Shown here: positions 35,322 to 46,808 of the stretch, piece after piece | Layout of the letters: every line of letters starts with the position of its first letter | Position numbering within the stretch: position 1 is the stretch's first letter | Assembly (NCBI RefSeq): GCF_030435805.1 | Contig: NC_081305.1 | Span: 49,820,001 to 49,884,000 of the forward strand | DNA from: Mustela lutreola | Lineage: Eukaryota > Chordata > Mammalia > Carnivora > Mustelidae | Direction: 5' to 3' | Length of the DNA: 64,000 bases | Notes under the pieces: generated by a model | Told to the model about the DNA's origin: nothing | The model's input: only the letters and a program-made list of their open reading frames with translations | The model's database searches: none | Position numbers and translations under genes: made by a program

Positions 35322-38300
35322 TTTTTTAAAATATTTTATTCATTTGGCAAAGAGAGATCACAAGTAGATGGAGAGGCAGGCAGAGAGAGAGAGATAGAGG
35401 GAAGCAGGCTCCCTGCTGAGCAGAGAGCCCCATGCAGGACTCGATCCCAGGACCCCAAGATCATGACCCGAGCTGAAGGCAGCAGCTTAACCCACTGAGC
35501 CACCCAGGCGCCCTCTGCCTTCTTTCAAACAGCTTTGTTGTGACATAATTCACATATCATCCAATGCACCCACTTAAAGTACACAGCTCAGGGTTCCAGA
35601 ACGTCCGTGGGACTGTGCCACCCCATTTCCTTCACATGGAACATTTTCCTTACTCACCCAAGAAAGGTCACCCCCTTAAGCCATCATCCCTTGATTTCCC
35701 CATTTTCCCAGCAACCTAGCCTAGGGAATCTCAAATTCACCTTTTGTCTCTGAAGATTTCCTCGTTGAAGATAGTTCCTAAAAACACAGTCAAGCAATAT
35801 GTGGTCTTCCGTGGCTGGCTTTTCTCACCTGGAAGAACGTTTCTAAGGTCCATCCATGTTGTAGCACGTGTTGGTGATATGTTCCCTTCTTTTCGCCCAG
35901 TAATATTCCATTGTATCGAGAGACCACATTTTGTTTATCTATTTGTCTGGGGATGGAGCCGTTGGGTGGTTTCCACATTTTGGCTGTTACGAGTAAGTTT
36001 GCTATGAACATTCATGTATGTGATTCTGTGCAGACGCATGTCTTTACTTCTCTTGGGTATATACCCAGAGGACCCATCATGGGATCAGATGGGCGACTCT
36101 GTGTTTATCCTTTGGAGCACCGCCAATATTTTTTCCAAGGTGGTTACACCATTTTTTGCTCATCACTGGGGTATTTTGGGGAAGTCTGAACCTCTTACTC
36201 CGGAAATCTCTGATGGTTTACCTTTGACCGTGGCGCTAGGCTTCGCTGTGCTCTCTCAGTCTCTTCCTGTGAATCAGGACCTCTTATAAGATTGGGTCTG
36301 TGATCTGGGGAGAGATGGCAGGTCAGGGCAAGGCTAAGTAGATGCTAGTCACTCCTGGGCTTCTCTGGGCCCTACTGCTGGGGAGGGTCTCTTGCTTAGC
36401 AAGCAAGGTCTGTGGGGGACCAGGTCCATGAGGGGAATGGCCTCCCCACCAGGCTGTGTCAGAACCTACCAGGCCTGTTGACAGGTCCTAGTCACGGAGA
36501 CTATTGGGAAGCTGCAGTCTAGGGCCCCCGAGGCTGATGGAGGCAGGCTGCGGGCTGGAGTCTGTGCCAAGACCAGGTGTGCAAGGACAGCTCCCAAGAG
36601 ATCTGTGCCCGTGAGAGTCCTGGACCCAGAACGTCGGCCCCACCATCGCAGGCGAGCCCTTCTGCTAGCAAACAGAACCTTGGAGAAGACAAGCCTCCAT
36701 GCTGGGGAAAACCTGGAATGCAATCAATGCTGGACAGTGGCTTCCCGACCTTGGCACTATTGGCTTTTGGGGACGGATCATTCTTTGTCCTGTGCATTAT
36801 AGGATTTCGAGCAGTACCCCAGCCTCCCCCTGCTGGATGCTAGTGCACCACCACTCCAGTCGTGACAAGCCTCAGTGTCTCCAGACATTGGTGATGTGCT
36901 CTCTGTGGGCAAAGCGCCCTCGCTGAGGACGATTAGAGTAGGCCGAGGTGGGGCTGAGTTACTCCGGCAACCAGGCTGCCCAAGCAAATGATGTCTTTGG
37001 ACAGGCTCCAGGAGAAGGCTGGGTGGGAGGTGGGGCTCTATCCAGAGGCTTTCTCCCTCTGCCTTGCTGTCCTCGCATCTGCCCTGCAGGCCCACTGGTC
37101 ACAGTCCGGGCCAGGATGGAGGCAGGAGAGACAGGGTGCTAGTAGATGAGGTCGACTCTAACAGGTCCCCACGCCCCCTCCCCCAGGGGTCATTGTGGGA
37201 GCCATTGTTGGTGTCACCCTGTTTCTCATCCCCGTGGGTCTGCTGATTTTCTTCCTGAAGAAGAGGTAGGATTCTGCATGGGGCTCACTGACCACCTGAA
37301 GGGGCGGGGCCCAGGGGGAGTATAAGGGCCCCTGATTCTGGTCTGACACCCTGGGCCTCCCACTGCAATGTCTTTTTTCCAGGCACGAGAAGAGCCAGAG
37401 GGAACCAGCACCCAGGGGTCTGGTCTTCAGGTAAGCAGAAGGTGCTGGGGAACATCTGGAAGGATCACTGTCAGGTCAAATCAAGGGGTGTTTGCTGGTC
37501 ACCGGAGAGGTCAGAGGGTGGGCTCAGTGAACCCTCGCACACAGTGCCCTCTGTGCCAAGGATCACAAGCCTTCATGCTTCCCATACCCCGGGCCGAAGG
37601 CTTTGGAGGCGGTCCCGGTTCCAGCTCTGGGATCTCATGCATCCAACAACACACTCGCTGAACACCTCTTACGTGTAGGCGCTCTTCTAGGGGCTGAGGG
37701 CACAGTGAATTAAAGAAAGATTCCTGCCCTCATGGAGCTTGCATTTGAGCATGAGAAGTCCTTAATTAACAAGATCCTAGTGGTTGTGACTCTCACAATA
37801 GAGAATAGAGCAAGAGGTGGGGATAGAAAGGGTAGAAGAATATTTTAGATCGGGTGTTGAAGTTAGAGAAGATTGTAGATGGGTGTCGAGGAAAAGCTGG
37901 ACTAAGAAGATGACTAAGAGGAAGTCATTTGTGCACAGACTCACGTGCATGTCTTGGGAAAGGGCATTCCAGGCAGCGGGACCAGGAAGGGCAAAGGCCC
38001 CTTGGCAGGGGCCTACTGGCAGTGTTTCCAAAATGTTGGTCAGTCCTGAGACTGAGGAAGGTGGTGAAGAGGGTAGCGTAGGACATGAGGTCAGAGGGGT
38101 ATCAGGTGGGACCAGATCAGCTAGGGCCTTTCAGATACAAGTGAGGAGTTTGATTTTACTCTGAGATAGGAGTTTTTGGAGGACTTTGAATAGACTCAGT
38201 GACCCAATCTAACCTATTTATAAGCAAAGGCGAGAGTCAAGAGACAGAGGAAGTGGTATGTAATAACCCAAACAAGAGATGATTGTCTTGGACCAGGAAA

Positions 38301-41300
38301 TGGTCAGAGGTAGTCATATTCGAGATATGGTCTGAGTGTTTGAATAGCAGGTCTGGCTCAAGAATGGGCGTGTGGTGTGGGAGCCAGAGAGGGCTCGAGG
38401 GTGAGCCCAGCGAATTCAGCCTGGGCCGCAGGAAGATGGGAGTCGCCTTTGCTTAAGAGGGAGTGACTTTAGGGGCAGGTTCAGGGGAGAGTATCAGCAG
38501 CTCAGCTATGGACATGTTCAAGTTTGAGCTGTTTGGGCGACCTCCACGCAGAGATGCCTCTGATGGGGCGGCTGGACAGACAGTTCAAGAGAAGCTTTGT
38601 GCAAGTGTTTTCATCACTCTGAGTCGACTCTGTGTTAGAATGATCCCTAGGGACTGACAGAGGAGAGACGCGAAGCTGGGAGACCAGCCGAGACGGGCTG
38701 GACGAAAAAGGAGGTGTGAACTGAGGCAGGGGCGTAAGAGGCAGATGCATGGGGTGTGGGGAAAGGTGATGTCCAGTGCGTCCCTTGCTGTAGAAGCTGT
38801 TCTGGCTTGCGTCCCACCCCTGGTAAAGCTGACTTCTCCCCACCTCCCTCTACAGCATCGGTGACAAGTCATGAGTCTAGGCAGTCACTGGGTCACAAGC
38901 CTGGCCCTCTCTCTACTTTGAGCACGTTGCAACTTCCGTATCTGTGTCCTGATGTCCTCGTGATAACCCTCCCGGGCGTCAGGTGCAGGTTTCAGGAGGC
39001 GGGGGCCGGGGAGCACACCGATAGGAAGCTCAGGAGAGCGGCAGGAGGAACTAGTGTAGGATTTTGGAATCAGAAGTGTAGAGCTCAAAAGGGAAGCCTT
39101 GGGAGCGGGCCAAGTCCTGTAAGAGTTTGGTGAGTGTGCAGTGAGAAGATGGGCTTGGAGATGGACCCTCAGGGCCATCCATTTTGTCTCGTGGATGCAG
39201 AAAGAGGGGCCCATGGAGGAGAGGGAGATGCAGCGGCCAGGGGCCTGGGGGTGGTGGCAGCAGGGGAGGGGGTCCAAGAGGAAGGGAGGAGTGGTGGGCG
39301 GGGCTACACGCTGCTGAGCAGTCTCCCCAAGGACCGCCTGAGAGGTGGCCTTTGGAATTAGAGAGCAGGAGGCAAACGAGATTGCGGGACTCTGGGAGAA
39401 GATGTCCTTCCCCCATGGAGCAATGCTGCAGACCCTTGGAGAAGGCCTTGGGAAAGTTCAACCAGCAGAGCTGTCTGAACACGTTTTGTTGCTGTTTAGG
39501 TGCAATAAAGCCAAAGGGTGGAGAGATGACCACCACTGAAAACACAGGCTATGAGACTCCCAGATCCCAAGAGAGGGGGGCACAGGATAGCCCTCAGGGC
39601 TACACAGGGAAGCACCCAGCTCAACCAGGAAAGAGGGGAGCTGGGGGTAAGGCGGGCAAGAGCCTCGATCATGGTTTCTGTGGGAAGGAGTGGGCAACAG
39701 CAGGCTGACAGGCTCGGAGGGAATCACTTCGCTGAGCTCTGGGGCACAGGGGCTGCCCCTGGGGGCCGAGGGCAGGTGCTTAGTGGCCCAGAGCGTGAGA
39801 CCCCATGGAGGAGGTGGTGTGTGTGTGGGTTTAACCACAGCTCAAGACATGGGACACACTGGCCCCCAGCCAGGGTCTCCAAACTGGGTCGAGACAGGGT
39901 TTCTAAAGCTGTCCTGCAGGGAGAGGAGCAGGAGGGGGCTGCAGCTGGGGCCCCATGAGTCAAAAGCCTTTTTGTTCATATAGACGAGAGATTACTAGCG
40001 TTTACTAGCTAAAGGGAAAGAGGCAGAAATGCAGACGAGGAGGAGGGACTGATGCTGGAGAGGTTGGAACGAATTGGAACCCGGGAGACGCAGAGTGGCC
40101 CGAAATGGGAGAAAAAGCACGTTTTTCCTTTTTATAATTAAAAATGACTTTAATTGTGGTCAGTTACACATAACATAGCATTTGCCGTCGTACCTGTCTC
40201 TGGGTGTCCAGTTCCGTGGCTGTAAGGACGTTTATGCTGTGGTATAAACATCACCCCTGTCCGTCCACGGAACATTCCGTCTTGTAGAACTGAAACTCTG
40301 CCCCCATGAAATGCCCTCCCTCCTCCCCTGCCCCAGCACCTGGCTGCACCGTCCGCCTTCTGTCTATGAATCCGACAGCTCTAGGGACCTCATTGAAGTG
40401 ACTCATCAGTATTTGTCCTTCTGTGGCCGGCTTATCTCACTCAGCATCATGTTCTCCAGACTCATCATGGTGTAGCCTCAGTCGGAATAACCTTTCTTTT
40501 TGAAAGATTTTATTTATTAATTTGAGAAAGAGAGTGAGAGAGCACAAGCAGGGAAAACTGCAGAAGGAGGAGAAGCAGGTTCCCCACTGAACAGGGAGCC
40601 CAATGCCAATCCCAGGACCCCGGGATCATGACCCGAGCCCAGGGAAGACACTTAACCAACTGAGCCTCCCAGGGACCCCCAGAATGTCCTTCCTTTTTAA
40701 GGCAAGACAATATTCCAGTGCACAGACGCCGTTTTGTCCATCCGTGTTTTGCCGATGAACGCAGTGTTGAGTGAGTGAGCGGAGAATGAAAGATAGTGGA
40801 CTCTGGGCTGCTTCTGCCTTTATTCTTTGAATAATGTTGGTATGAACCTGGGGGCACACTTGTCCTTTCAAGACCCCACTTCCTGCTTGGGAGTGGGACT
40901 GTAAATCAAACACACCGTTTTGACCCAGCACGTCCCCTTCTGAGTATCCGTGTGCAGGAAACGGGACTGTTCTCTCTCTCTCTTTTTTTTTTTTTAAAGA
41001 TTTCACCTACTTAGTTGACAGACAGAGATCACAAGTAGGCAGAGAGGCAGGTGGAGAGAGAAGGGGGGGAAGCAGGCTCCCCGCTGAGCAGAGAGCCCGA
41101 TGCAGTGCTCAACCCCAGGACCCTGAGCTGAAGGGAGAGGCTTTAACCCACTGAGCCACCCAGGTGCCCCGGGACCACTCTCTTGATGAGGTATGTGGGT
41201 CCCCACGTTCCCTGCAGCCTTATGTGTGCTGGCAAGATTCGGAGACCCTGAGCGGCCACTCATGGGTGAGTGCATACGGAAAATGTGGTGTAATGCAACG

Positions 41301-44300
41301 GAGTATGATACAGCCCTAAAAAGGAAGGAAATCCTGACATTGGTAACATGAGGAGCAGATCCTGAGGACATGAAACTAAGTGAGATAAGTCAGACAGAGG
41401 AAGAGAAATTCTGCATGACATCACTCGTATTTGAAGTTTAAAAAAACAAAACTGAGTTCATAGAAACTGAGACCAGAGGGTAATGGCCAGAGGCAGAGGA
41501 AGGGGGGCTGGCGAGTTGGGTGAGAGGGATCGGAAGGCGCAAACTTCCGGTTATAAGATGATAAGATGAACAGGTCCTGGGGATTCTAAGAAACACACAA
41601 CAAGGGACACCCGGGTGGCTCAGTGGTTAAGCGTCTGCCTTCAGCTCAGTTCATGATCCCAGGGTCCTGGGATCGAGCCCCGCATCAGGCTCCCTGCTCA
41701 GTGGGAAGCCTGCTTCTCCCTTTCCCATTCCCCCTGCTGTGTTCCCTCTCTCTATCAAATTAAGAAAGAAAGAAAGAAACATAATAACGAGGAAAAAAAA
41801 AGAGGGGGGCTTCTCTCTCTTTCCAAGATCACAGAACTGGAGGAGCTTAAATTCTGCCCCTTTCCCACAGCTTCTCAGAGGACATCCTGGCGGAAGACTT
41901 TGCTGACCATGTCAGGAAAAATGAGAAGGACAGCAATTTTGGCTTTGAGGAGGAGTACCAGGTGGGCGGGAAGCCCCAGTGTCCCCCGCCTCCCCCGGAG
42001 CTCAGACCTCCTCACACCCTTTGGGCTGAAACTAAAGTAGGGCACCTGTTTTGTTCGCTGATGCAAACAAGAGCTTCTGTTTTTGCATCCTCGAAATCTT
42101 ACACTGTGATGGGCCCTCAGGTCAGTCCTGGAGGAGCACCTTTGTTTTCCTCTGAAAGGGTTTTCCCCTTTCTCTCTCCTACCTCTCCAGCCCCCACTAT
42201 TCCCCAAATCCTCCCAAGTGCTCTGAGGGGATGGGGGTATGCATGTTTTATTTTTGTGGGTGCTAGAGAATTCCAGGGCGTGGGGTGAGTGGGGTGGTGC
42301 TTTATTTTTGTGGGTGCTAGAGAATTCCAGGGCATGGGGGTGAGTGGGGTGGTGCTGAATGGGGTACCTGCAGGGGAAGGTGGAGAGATTCCGATGTACG
42401 CTCACCTCCCCTCTGCCTCTGCCTCCAGCAATTGGCTCTGGAGACCTACAGCCAGTCTCAAACAGTGGCCCTGGCTCCTGAAAACAGCGCCAAGAACCGT
42501 TACAGAAACGTGCTCCCCTGTGAGTCTTCGGCCTCTGCTGATTTCATGACTTTGTCAACACCAGTCCCCCACCCCTTATCCCCTAGGGGACACCAAGCTC
42601 CTGCCCCTGAGAAGTGGGCACCCGGTCCCTCTTAGAGTTCCCAGTGCCTGTCTGCCGTCTGCATGACTTCTGTCCCTGGGTCTCTCCCGCCACATGCTCC
42701 TCTCTGCTTCACTAACCTTGGCCTCTCCCCCCAGATGACTGGTCCCGTGTGCCCCTGAAAGCCATCCAGGAGGAACCAGGCTCTGACTACATCAACGCCA
42801 GCTTCATGCCTGTAAGGTGGTGGTCCGGAGCCAAGAGGGTGCTGGGCCTGGGTGACGCCGAGATGGGAGGGACTGGAGCCTGTTTCCCTCTACCAGGGTC
42901 TCGAGAACCCCCAGGAGTTCATCGCAACCCAGGGCCCCCTGCCCCAGACGGTGGGTGACTTCTGGCGCCTGGTGTGGGAGCAGCAGAGCCGCACCCTCGT
43001 CATGCTGACCAACTGTGTGGAATCTGGCCAAGTGAGAGCCCTGAGCTCCAACCCACCCCGCTGGCTCAGACACAGATCCCACCATCCACCCTGACCCAGA
43101 CCTCGCTGAGTCCCTGCCATACGATGGCAGCCTCTTCTGGTTTTCCCAGCACATCCCTTGGTTCATATAACCCACTGACCTGGAGAAGGGAGGGGTCCCC
43201 CTGGCTGGGATTAATGGACCCCAGCTGTGCTGGGGTCTTACCTCCTCATTAGGCACCGAATGCAAGTGCCCCAGTGTAGACGGGCAGCGGATGGGTTGTC
43301 TGGGGCCTCCTATTCTCTGACCTCCCAGTTTGCCCCCAGGTGAAGTGTGAACATTACTGGCCTCTTGACGCCAAGCCCTGCACACATGGGCACCTCCAAG
43401 TGACGCTGGAGGGTGAGGAGGTGCTGGAGGACTGGACAGTCCGAGACCTGACGCTCCAGCACGTGAGTCTGTGGTAACTGGCCAGCCCCATCCTGACGGT
43501 CCATTCCTCCCCTCACACCTGTTCTGTGCCTCTGAGCCCCTCCCAAAGCCAAGCCCTCTGTCACTCTCCCAGGGGACCACAGTGTGCCCACAGACGCCCC
43601 CCCCCAACTCTCTCCCTCCCCAACCCACCCTCACTCTAGATGCAAGAGCAGAAAACGCTGCCTGTGCGACAGTTCCATTACATGACTTGGCCAGACCATG
43701 GCGTCCCCCACTCCACAGACCCCATGCTGGCCTTCCGGAAGGTGCTGCGGCAGTGGCTGGACCAGACCGCGGAGGGAGGCCCCCCCATTGTGCACTGCAG
43801 GTGAGGACCTCCTCATGTGAGGGGAGTCAGGAACATGGGTCAGTGGGTCCTCGGGCATCTCTGCAGATGGGAGAGAGGAGGCAAGGATGGAGGACACAGA
43901 GGCAGAAGCAAAGGGGCAGTGAGGTAGAGGGACAGGAGGTTGGGGTGACAGGACTGGAAAGCCAGGCAGAAAGGTCAAGGAAGGGAACACAGTGGTGGGG
44001 ACAAGGGAGGGAGGGGTGAAGAGCAGGAGGGGTGAGCACCCAGCGGTTTTGAGAAGCATTTGGAACACCTCCAACGCTGTCCAGGACCTCACCTGTCGCC
44101 ATTCTCCTGATACTGAGCTTGATGCCTCTGAGATGAGGTTCTGGGGGGGATCAAGGAGCACGCTCCAGAGGGGCAGACAGCCTCTGAAATGGGACTCTGG
44201 CTGCAGGGACAGCCTCGCTCTCCCTGGTCTGCAGGGCAACCTCATGACCAAAAGGGGTTCCTCCCCGCTGCAAAGCTGGGGAAGCCCAGTCAGACAGCTG

Positions 44301-45582
44301 AAGTCTTGGGTTCAAGGCCAGTTGGAAGTGGCCGAACTGATGCCTGGGCTGGCACTCTTAAACTCTGTGCTGAAGTGTGTCCCAACACCTGCTCTGTCCC
44401 TGGAGAGCACCCCTTGGAGGTGTCCCCAGCAGGGGGTCAGCCCTCCCTCCCCTGAGGTACAGAGGGGACTGGTACAGACTGGTCACAGGGATTAACTTGA
44501 ACCATAAAAAGGAATGAAGTACTGATTCGTTCGAGGTTGTGGAGGAATCTTGAAAACCTGATGGTGAGTGAGAGAAGCCAGACACAAAAGGTCCCACGTC
44601 ATCTGATCCCACTTGCAGAAGATGTCCAGGATGGGAACCTCTCCAGAGCCAGAAGACAACTCAATGCTTACCAGGGGCTGGGGACAGGGGAGCTGGGGGA
44701 GCGACTGCTCAATGGGCACAGGGTCTCCTTCTGGGGAGATGGAAGTGTCTAGGAACTAATTAGATCTGGCAGTCCCACAGCATTGTGAATGTCCTAAATG
44801 CCACTGAATTGTTTTCTTTTTGTTGTTGTTGTTGGTTTGTTTGTTTTTTTAATAATCAGCTTGGGAGTTCCTTTTCTTGAGTGTGAAATTCAGCTCTGTG
44901 ATTTATTGTCTAAGTGACCCAGGACAGACAAGTGACCTCATGTCACTCCCCCTCCATTTTCCCATCCCTGAAATGGGTATGCTGGCAGCTCCAACTTCTC
45001 ATGGCTGGGGGAAGTGTAAAGGGTATGTCAGGCACTTGAGGCAGGGCCTGGCAGAGAGATGGAACTCCAGGCCTAATCACTCACAGTGGCTTTTCACTCT
45101 ACTCAATAACCCCCACTTACACTGTATCCACCCCCCGCAGAACACTGTCTTGCCGAATAATACCCCGATCTTGGGTGCTCAAACACAGATCCCTCTGGTC
45201 AGCCAAGATTCCCCTCCCTGTGACCTGACCCCTTCTTGTTCCTGTCTAGTGCTGGTGTGGGCCGCACGGGTACCCTCATTGCCCTGGACGTCCTACTGAG
45301 GCAGCTGGACCGGGATCAACGTGTGGGGCCCTTCAGCTACGTGCAGAAGATGAGGGAAAGCCGGCCTCTGATGGTGCAGACTGAGGTGATGGGGCTCCTG
45401 AGGGCATAAGGCCTGGGGCTTCGGGAGGGAGGAGGTCAAGGCTCACCCCCCTGCCCTGTGTCCCTCCCCAGGCCCAGTATGTCTTCCTGCACCACTGCAT
45501 CCTACGGTTTCTCCAGCAGTCAGGCCGAGTCCCAACAGACAATGGGGTTGCATATGAGAACCCGCTGTATGAGAATGTCTGA
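31051..45582 (+). CDS. PTPRH: Receptor-type tyrosine-protein phosphatase H (SAP-1)
   Basis: Single-pass R3-type receptor phosphatase of epithelial (gut) apical membranes. Exons: 31051-31101, 31864-31897 (signal peptide), 32114-32377 (FN3), 33261-33545 (FN3, donor lost), 34271-34570 (FN3), 34904-35170 (membrane-proximal FN3-like), 37187-37265 (transmembrane), 37383-37430, 41871-41961, 42429-42519, 42735-42811, 42897-43031, 43340-43462, 43640-43800, 45250-45385 and 45472-45582. The model gives 750 aa, or 655 aa if the defective FN3 exon is skipped; human is about 1115 aa with eight FN3 units. The single cytosolic PTP domain is complete: substrate loop [19 protein letters not shown] with Asp634, and [10 protein letters not shown] with catalytic Cys668 and the P-loop Arg (750-aa numbering). 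The C-terminus [10 protein letters not shown] has two YEN motifs, possible GRB2 SH2 sites. All phosphatase-domain junctions are in phase, so the enzyme part looks functional while the ectodomain is reduced. Confidence 0.93.
31264..31440 (-). repeat. Minisatellite, inverse orientation, in PTPRH intron 1
   Basis: Four to five copies of a 37-bp-type unit ('cagacccaggagtgcagacc', 'cccagccccctcctccctca'). It is the reverse complement of the unit in the 62.5-kb array upstream of TNNI3. Confidence 0.75.
32676..32937 (+). pseudogene. Decayed FN3 exon inside PTPRH
   Basis: After the acceptor 'cccag' this stretch still reads as an FN3 unit in pieces ([15 protein letters not shown], then [20 protein letters not shown]), like human PTPRH repeats. 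It needs a frame change near 32755, has an in-frame TAG at about 32918, and the donor after 'ctccacag' reads AG instead of GT. It is therefore not a usable exon. It sits between intact FN3 exons in the expected place. Confidence 0.85.
35286..35513 (-). mobile_element. Carnivore tRNA-Lys SINE with (CTTT)n
   Basis: The SINE tail is expanded to a CTTT microsatellite (35286-35322), then a full SINE body to 'gccacccaggcgccc'. The target-site duplication 'tctgccttcttt' is perfect on both sides (35279 and 35514). Confidence 0.95.
35520..36190 (-). mobile_element. L1 LINE fragment in PTPRH intron
   Basis: 'cagtaatattccattgtatc', 'gttgggtggtttccacattt' and 'ttctcttgggtatataccca' are classic antisense L1 3' sequence. 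No intact frame. Confidence 0.75.
36191..37186 (+). other. PTPRH intron before the transmembrane exon
   Basis: About 1 kb of unique, mildly GC-rich sequence without recognised exon or repeat, ending at the acceptor 'cccccag' at 37180-37186. Confidence 0.6.
37640..39480 (+). mobile_element. Long ancient interspersed repeat (L2-like) in PTPRH intron
   Basis: 'tgaacacctcttacgtgtag' with 'gccctcatggagcttgcatt', then 'gggcattccaggcagcggga' and 'agctagggcctttcagatac', match phrases of old mammal-wide repeats, first L2-like and then a family I cannot name with confidence. It fills much of the intron 37431-41870. Diverged, no open frame. Confidence 0.45.
40125..40982 (-). mobile_element. L1 LINE fragment split by a SINE
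   Basis: 40130-40495 ('ttaattgtggtcagttacac', 'gttctccagactcatcatgg') and 40681-40960 ('aatattccagtgcacagacg') read as one antisense L1 piece interrupted by the SINE at 40497-40680. Confidence 0.6.
40497..40680 (-). mobile_element. Carnivore tRNA-Lys SINE
   Basis: 'tttttgaaagattttattta' start, GA-rich body, and 'gagcctcccagggaccccc' end, inserted in an L1 fragment. Confidence 0.85.
40983..41170 (-). mobile_element. Carnivore tRNA-Lys SINE
   Basis: 'tttttttttttttaaagatt' start and 'gagccacccaggtgccccgg' end with a full body. 'gggac..tctct' recurs in the flanks. Confidence 0.9.
41171..41603 (+). mobile_element. L1 LINE fragment
   Basis: 'ggtgagtgcatacggaaaat', 'aagtgagataagtcagacag' and the following 'aaacttccggttataagatg' are sense-strand L1 3' sequence, just upstream of the next SINE and 270 bp before a PTPRH exon. 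Confidence 0.65.
41604..41781 (+). mobile_element. Carnivore tRNA-Lys SINE
   Basis: 'gggacacccgggtggctcag' head, full middle, CT-rich arm and (AAAG)n tail ending about 90 bp before the PTPRH exon at 41871. Confidence 0.92.
43801..45249 (+). other. PTPRH intron splitting the phosphatase signature
   Basis: This 1.45-kb intron interrupts the Ser codon directly after catalytic Cys668. It holds a sense L1 3' fragment (about 44465-44815) and a MIR-like relic (about 44885-45080). No exon was recognised. Confidence 0.65.
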
Positions 45583-46055
45583 GCCTCAAGAGGGCTGAGA
45601 TGCCAGACCGGCTAGACTCGAAGTCTGGACCCCCACTTCAGCCCAGGTTCCTGGAGTCCTGGGACAGCACAGGGCTGGGGTCCCAGACTCTGGGGTCTTG
45701 CAGGGGGAGAAGAGGCCTGGCAGCCTAAACTATTTCCATGGAGGATGAAGGACAGGTGGGAGCAGGTATCCTGGTTATCCAAGTATTCATGTATCCTGGA
45801 CTTCCTCTGAGGAAGGACGGATGGGAGCTAGGATTTCCTTCTTCTTTGATGGAGGAGGAGACTGGGGGCTCAGGCTGCAGGGTCTTTGAGAAAGAAGATG
45901 GATTCTGAGGAAGGAAGAAATTAGAGTCTGGAATTCTAGTGACCCCAGGAGCAAGGGCAGGCAGGATCGACCCAGAAACCAAATCAGGCTCCTAGTATCT
46001 GAGATTTCCCTGCACCCCACTGCTTGTACATATTTTCTCTTCTATCCCATAATTT

Positions 46056-46061
46056 ATTAAA
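46056..46061 (+). terminator. PTPRH polyadenylation signal (ATTAAA)
   Basis: ATTAAA in 'cataatttattaaatcacta', about 475 bp after the stop codon, with a T-rich stretch upstream. No competing AATAAA lies before SYT5. Confidence 0.7.
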
Positions 46062-46614
46062 TCACTATTCTCTCCAGAGACGCTTGCTATAGTGGATTTC
46101 TGGGTCTGGGGTGGGAGAAGGGCTGGATTCCTGATGTTCAGGTCCTGAGGCTAATGTCCTGGGAGAGAAGCCAGAGGGACCCACAATTTGGCATCCCCCC
46201 AAAAAAGTGTTTGGATGGTCCAGTCTCTCAGAGAGGGTTGGAGGTCCACACTTATGTCCAGGGTCTGGGCAGTGCGGACGCCATTTGCTGAAGCTAGGCG
46301 CATAGGGTCTTGCTTCCTGGGCCTGGTGCTAGGAAACCTAGAGGGTAGGGGGAGGTCTGGGGAGTATTCACTGGAGACTTTCCGGCTGGATATCTGACTA
46401 CTTGGGTCTCCGGAGGGAGGCTCCAGAGTCCTTGGACTGGGTATACTGGTGGGGGTGGGGGCCCAGGTGGGGAGAGGTGGCCTGGACGCCAGACAGCTGG
46501 ATCAGAAAGCAGAAAATCCTCGGGGACCAGGATAAATATCCGTGGGCACCCTAGTGGTTCCTGGCTGGGGGCGGGACGAGGCTCTCCCTGTACCCCGGAC
46601 CTAACACGCACGCG

Positions 46615-46649
<35 letters not shown>

Positions 46650-46704
46650 CCGCACTCACTAGCCGGCTCCGCTCTGCCGCGCCCCCACCCCACTGAGCGG
46701 GGCG

Positions 46705-46725
46705 ATCAGCACCGAGGACAGCGCC
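46705..46725 (+). promoter_or_regulatory. RE1/NRSE silencer element (REST site) of SYT5
   Basis: By eye, 18 of 21 positions match the RE1 consensus, with both half-sites intact (TCAGCACC and GGACAGCGCC) at canonical spacing. It lies about 80 bp upstream of the putative first-exon donor of SYT5, a neuronal gene, where REST would silence it outside neurons. Confidence 0.75.
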
Positions 46726-46808
46726 ACCCGCCCGCGTGCGGGGGCGGGGTCCGGGAGGGGCCGGCGCCTCGGTGTCTCCTGCGAGGGTCCAGTCCAGCCG
46801 CCGAGCAG
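46726..46808 (+). other. Probable noncoding first exon of SYT5
   Basis: The donor 'gagcag|gtagga' at 46808/46809 lies in the CpG island. The matching acceptor 'ctccgcag' (47911-47918) opens the exon holding the ATG at 47943. The 5' limit is unknown; 46726 is only an outer guess. Confidence 0.4.
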
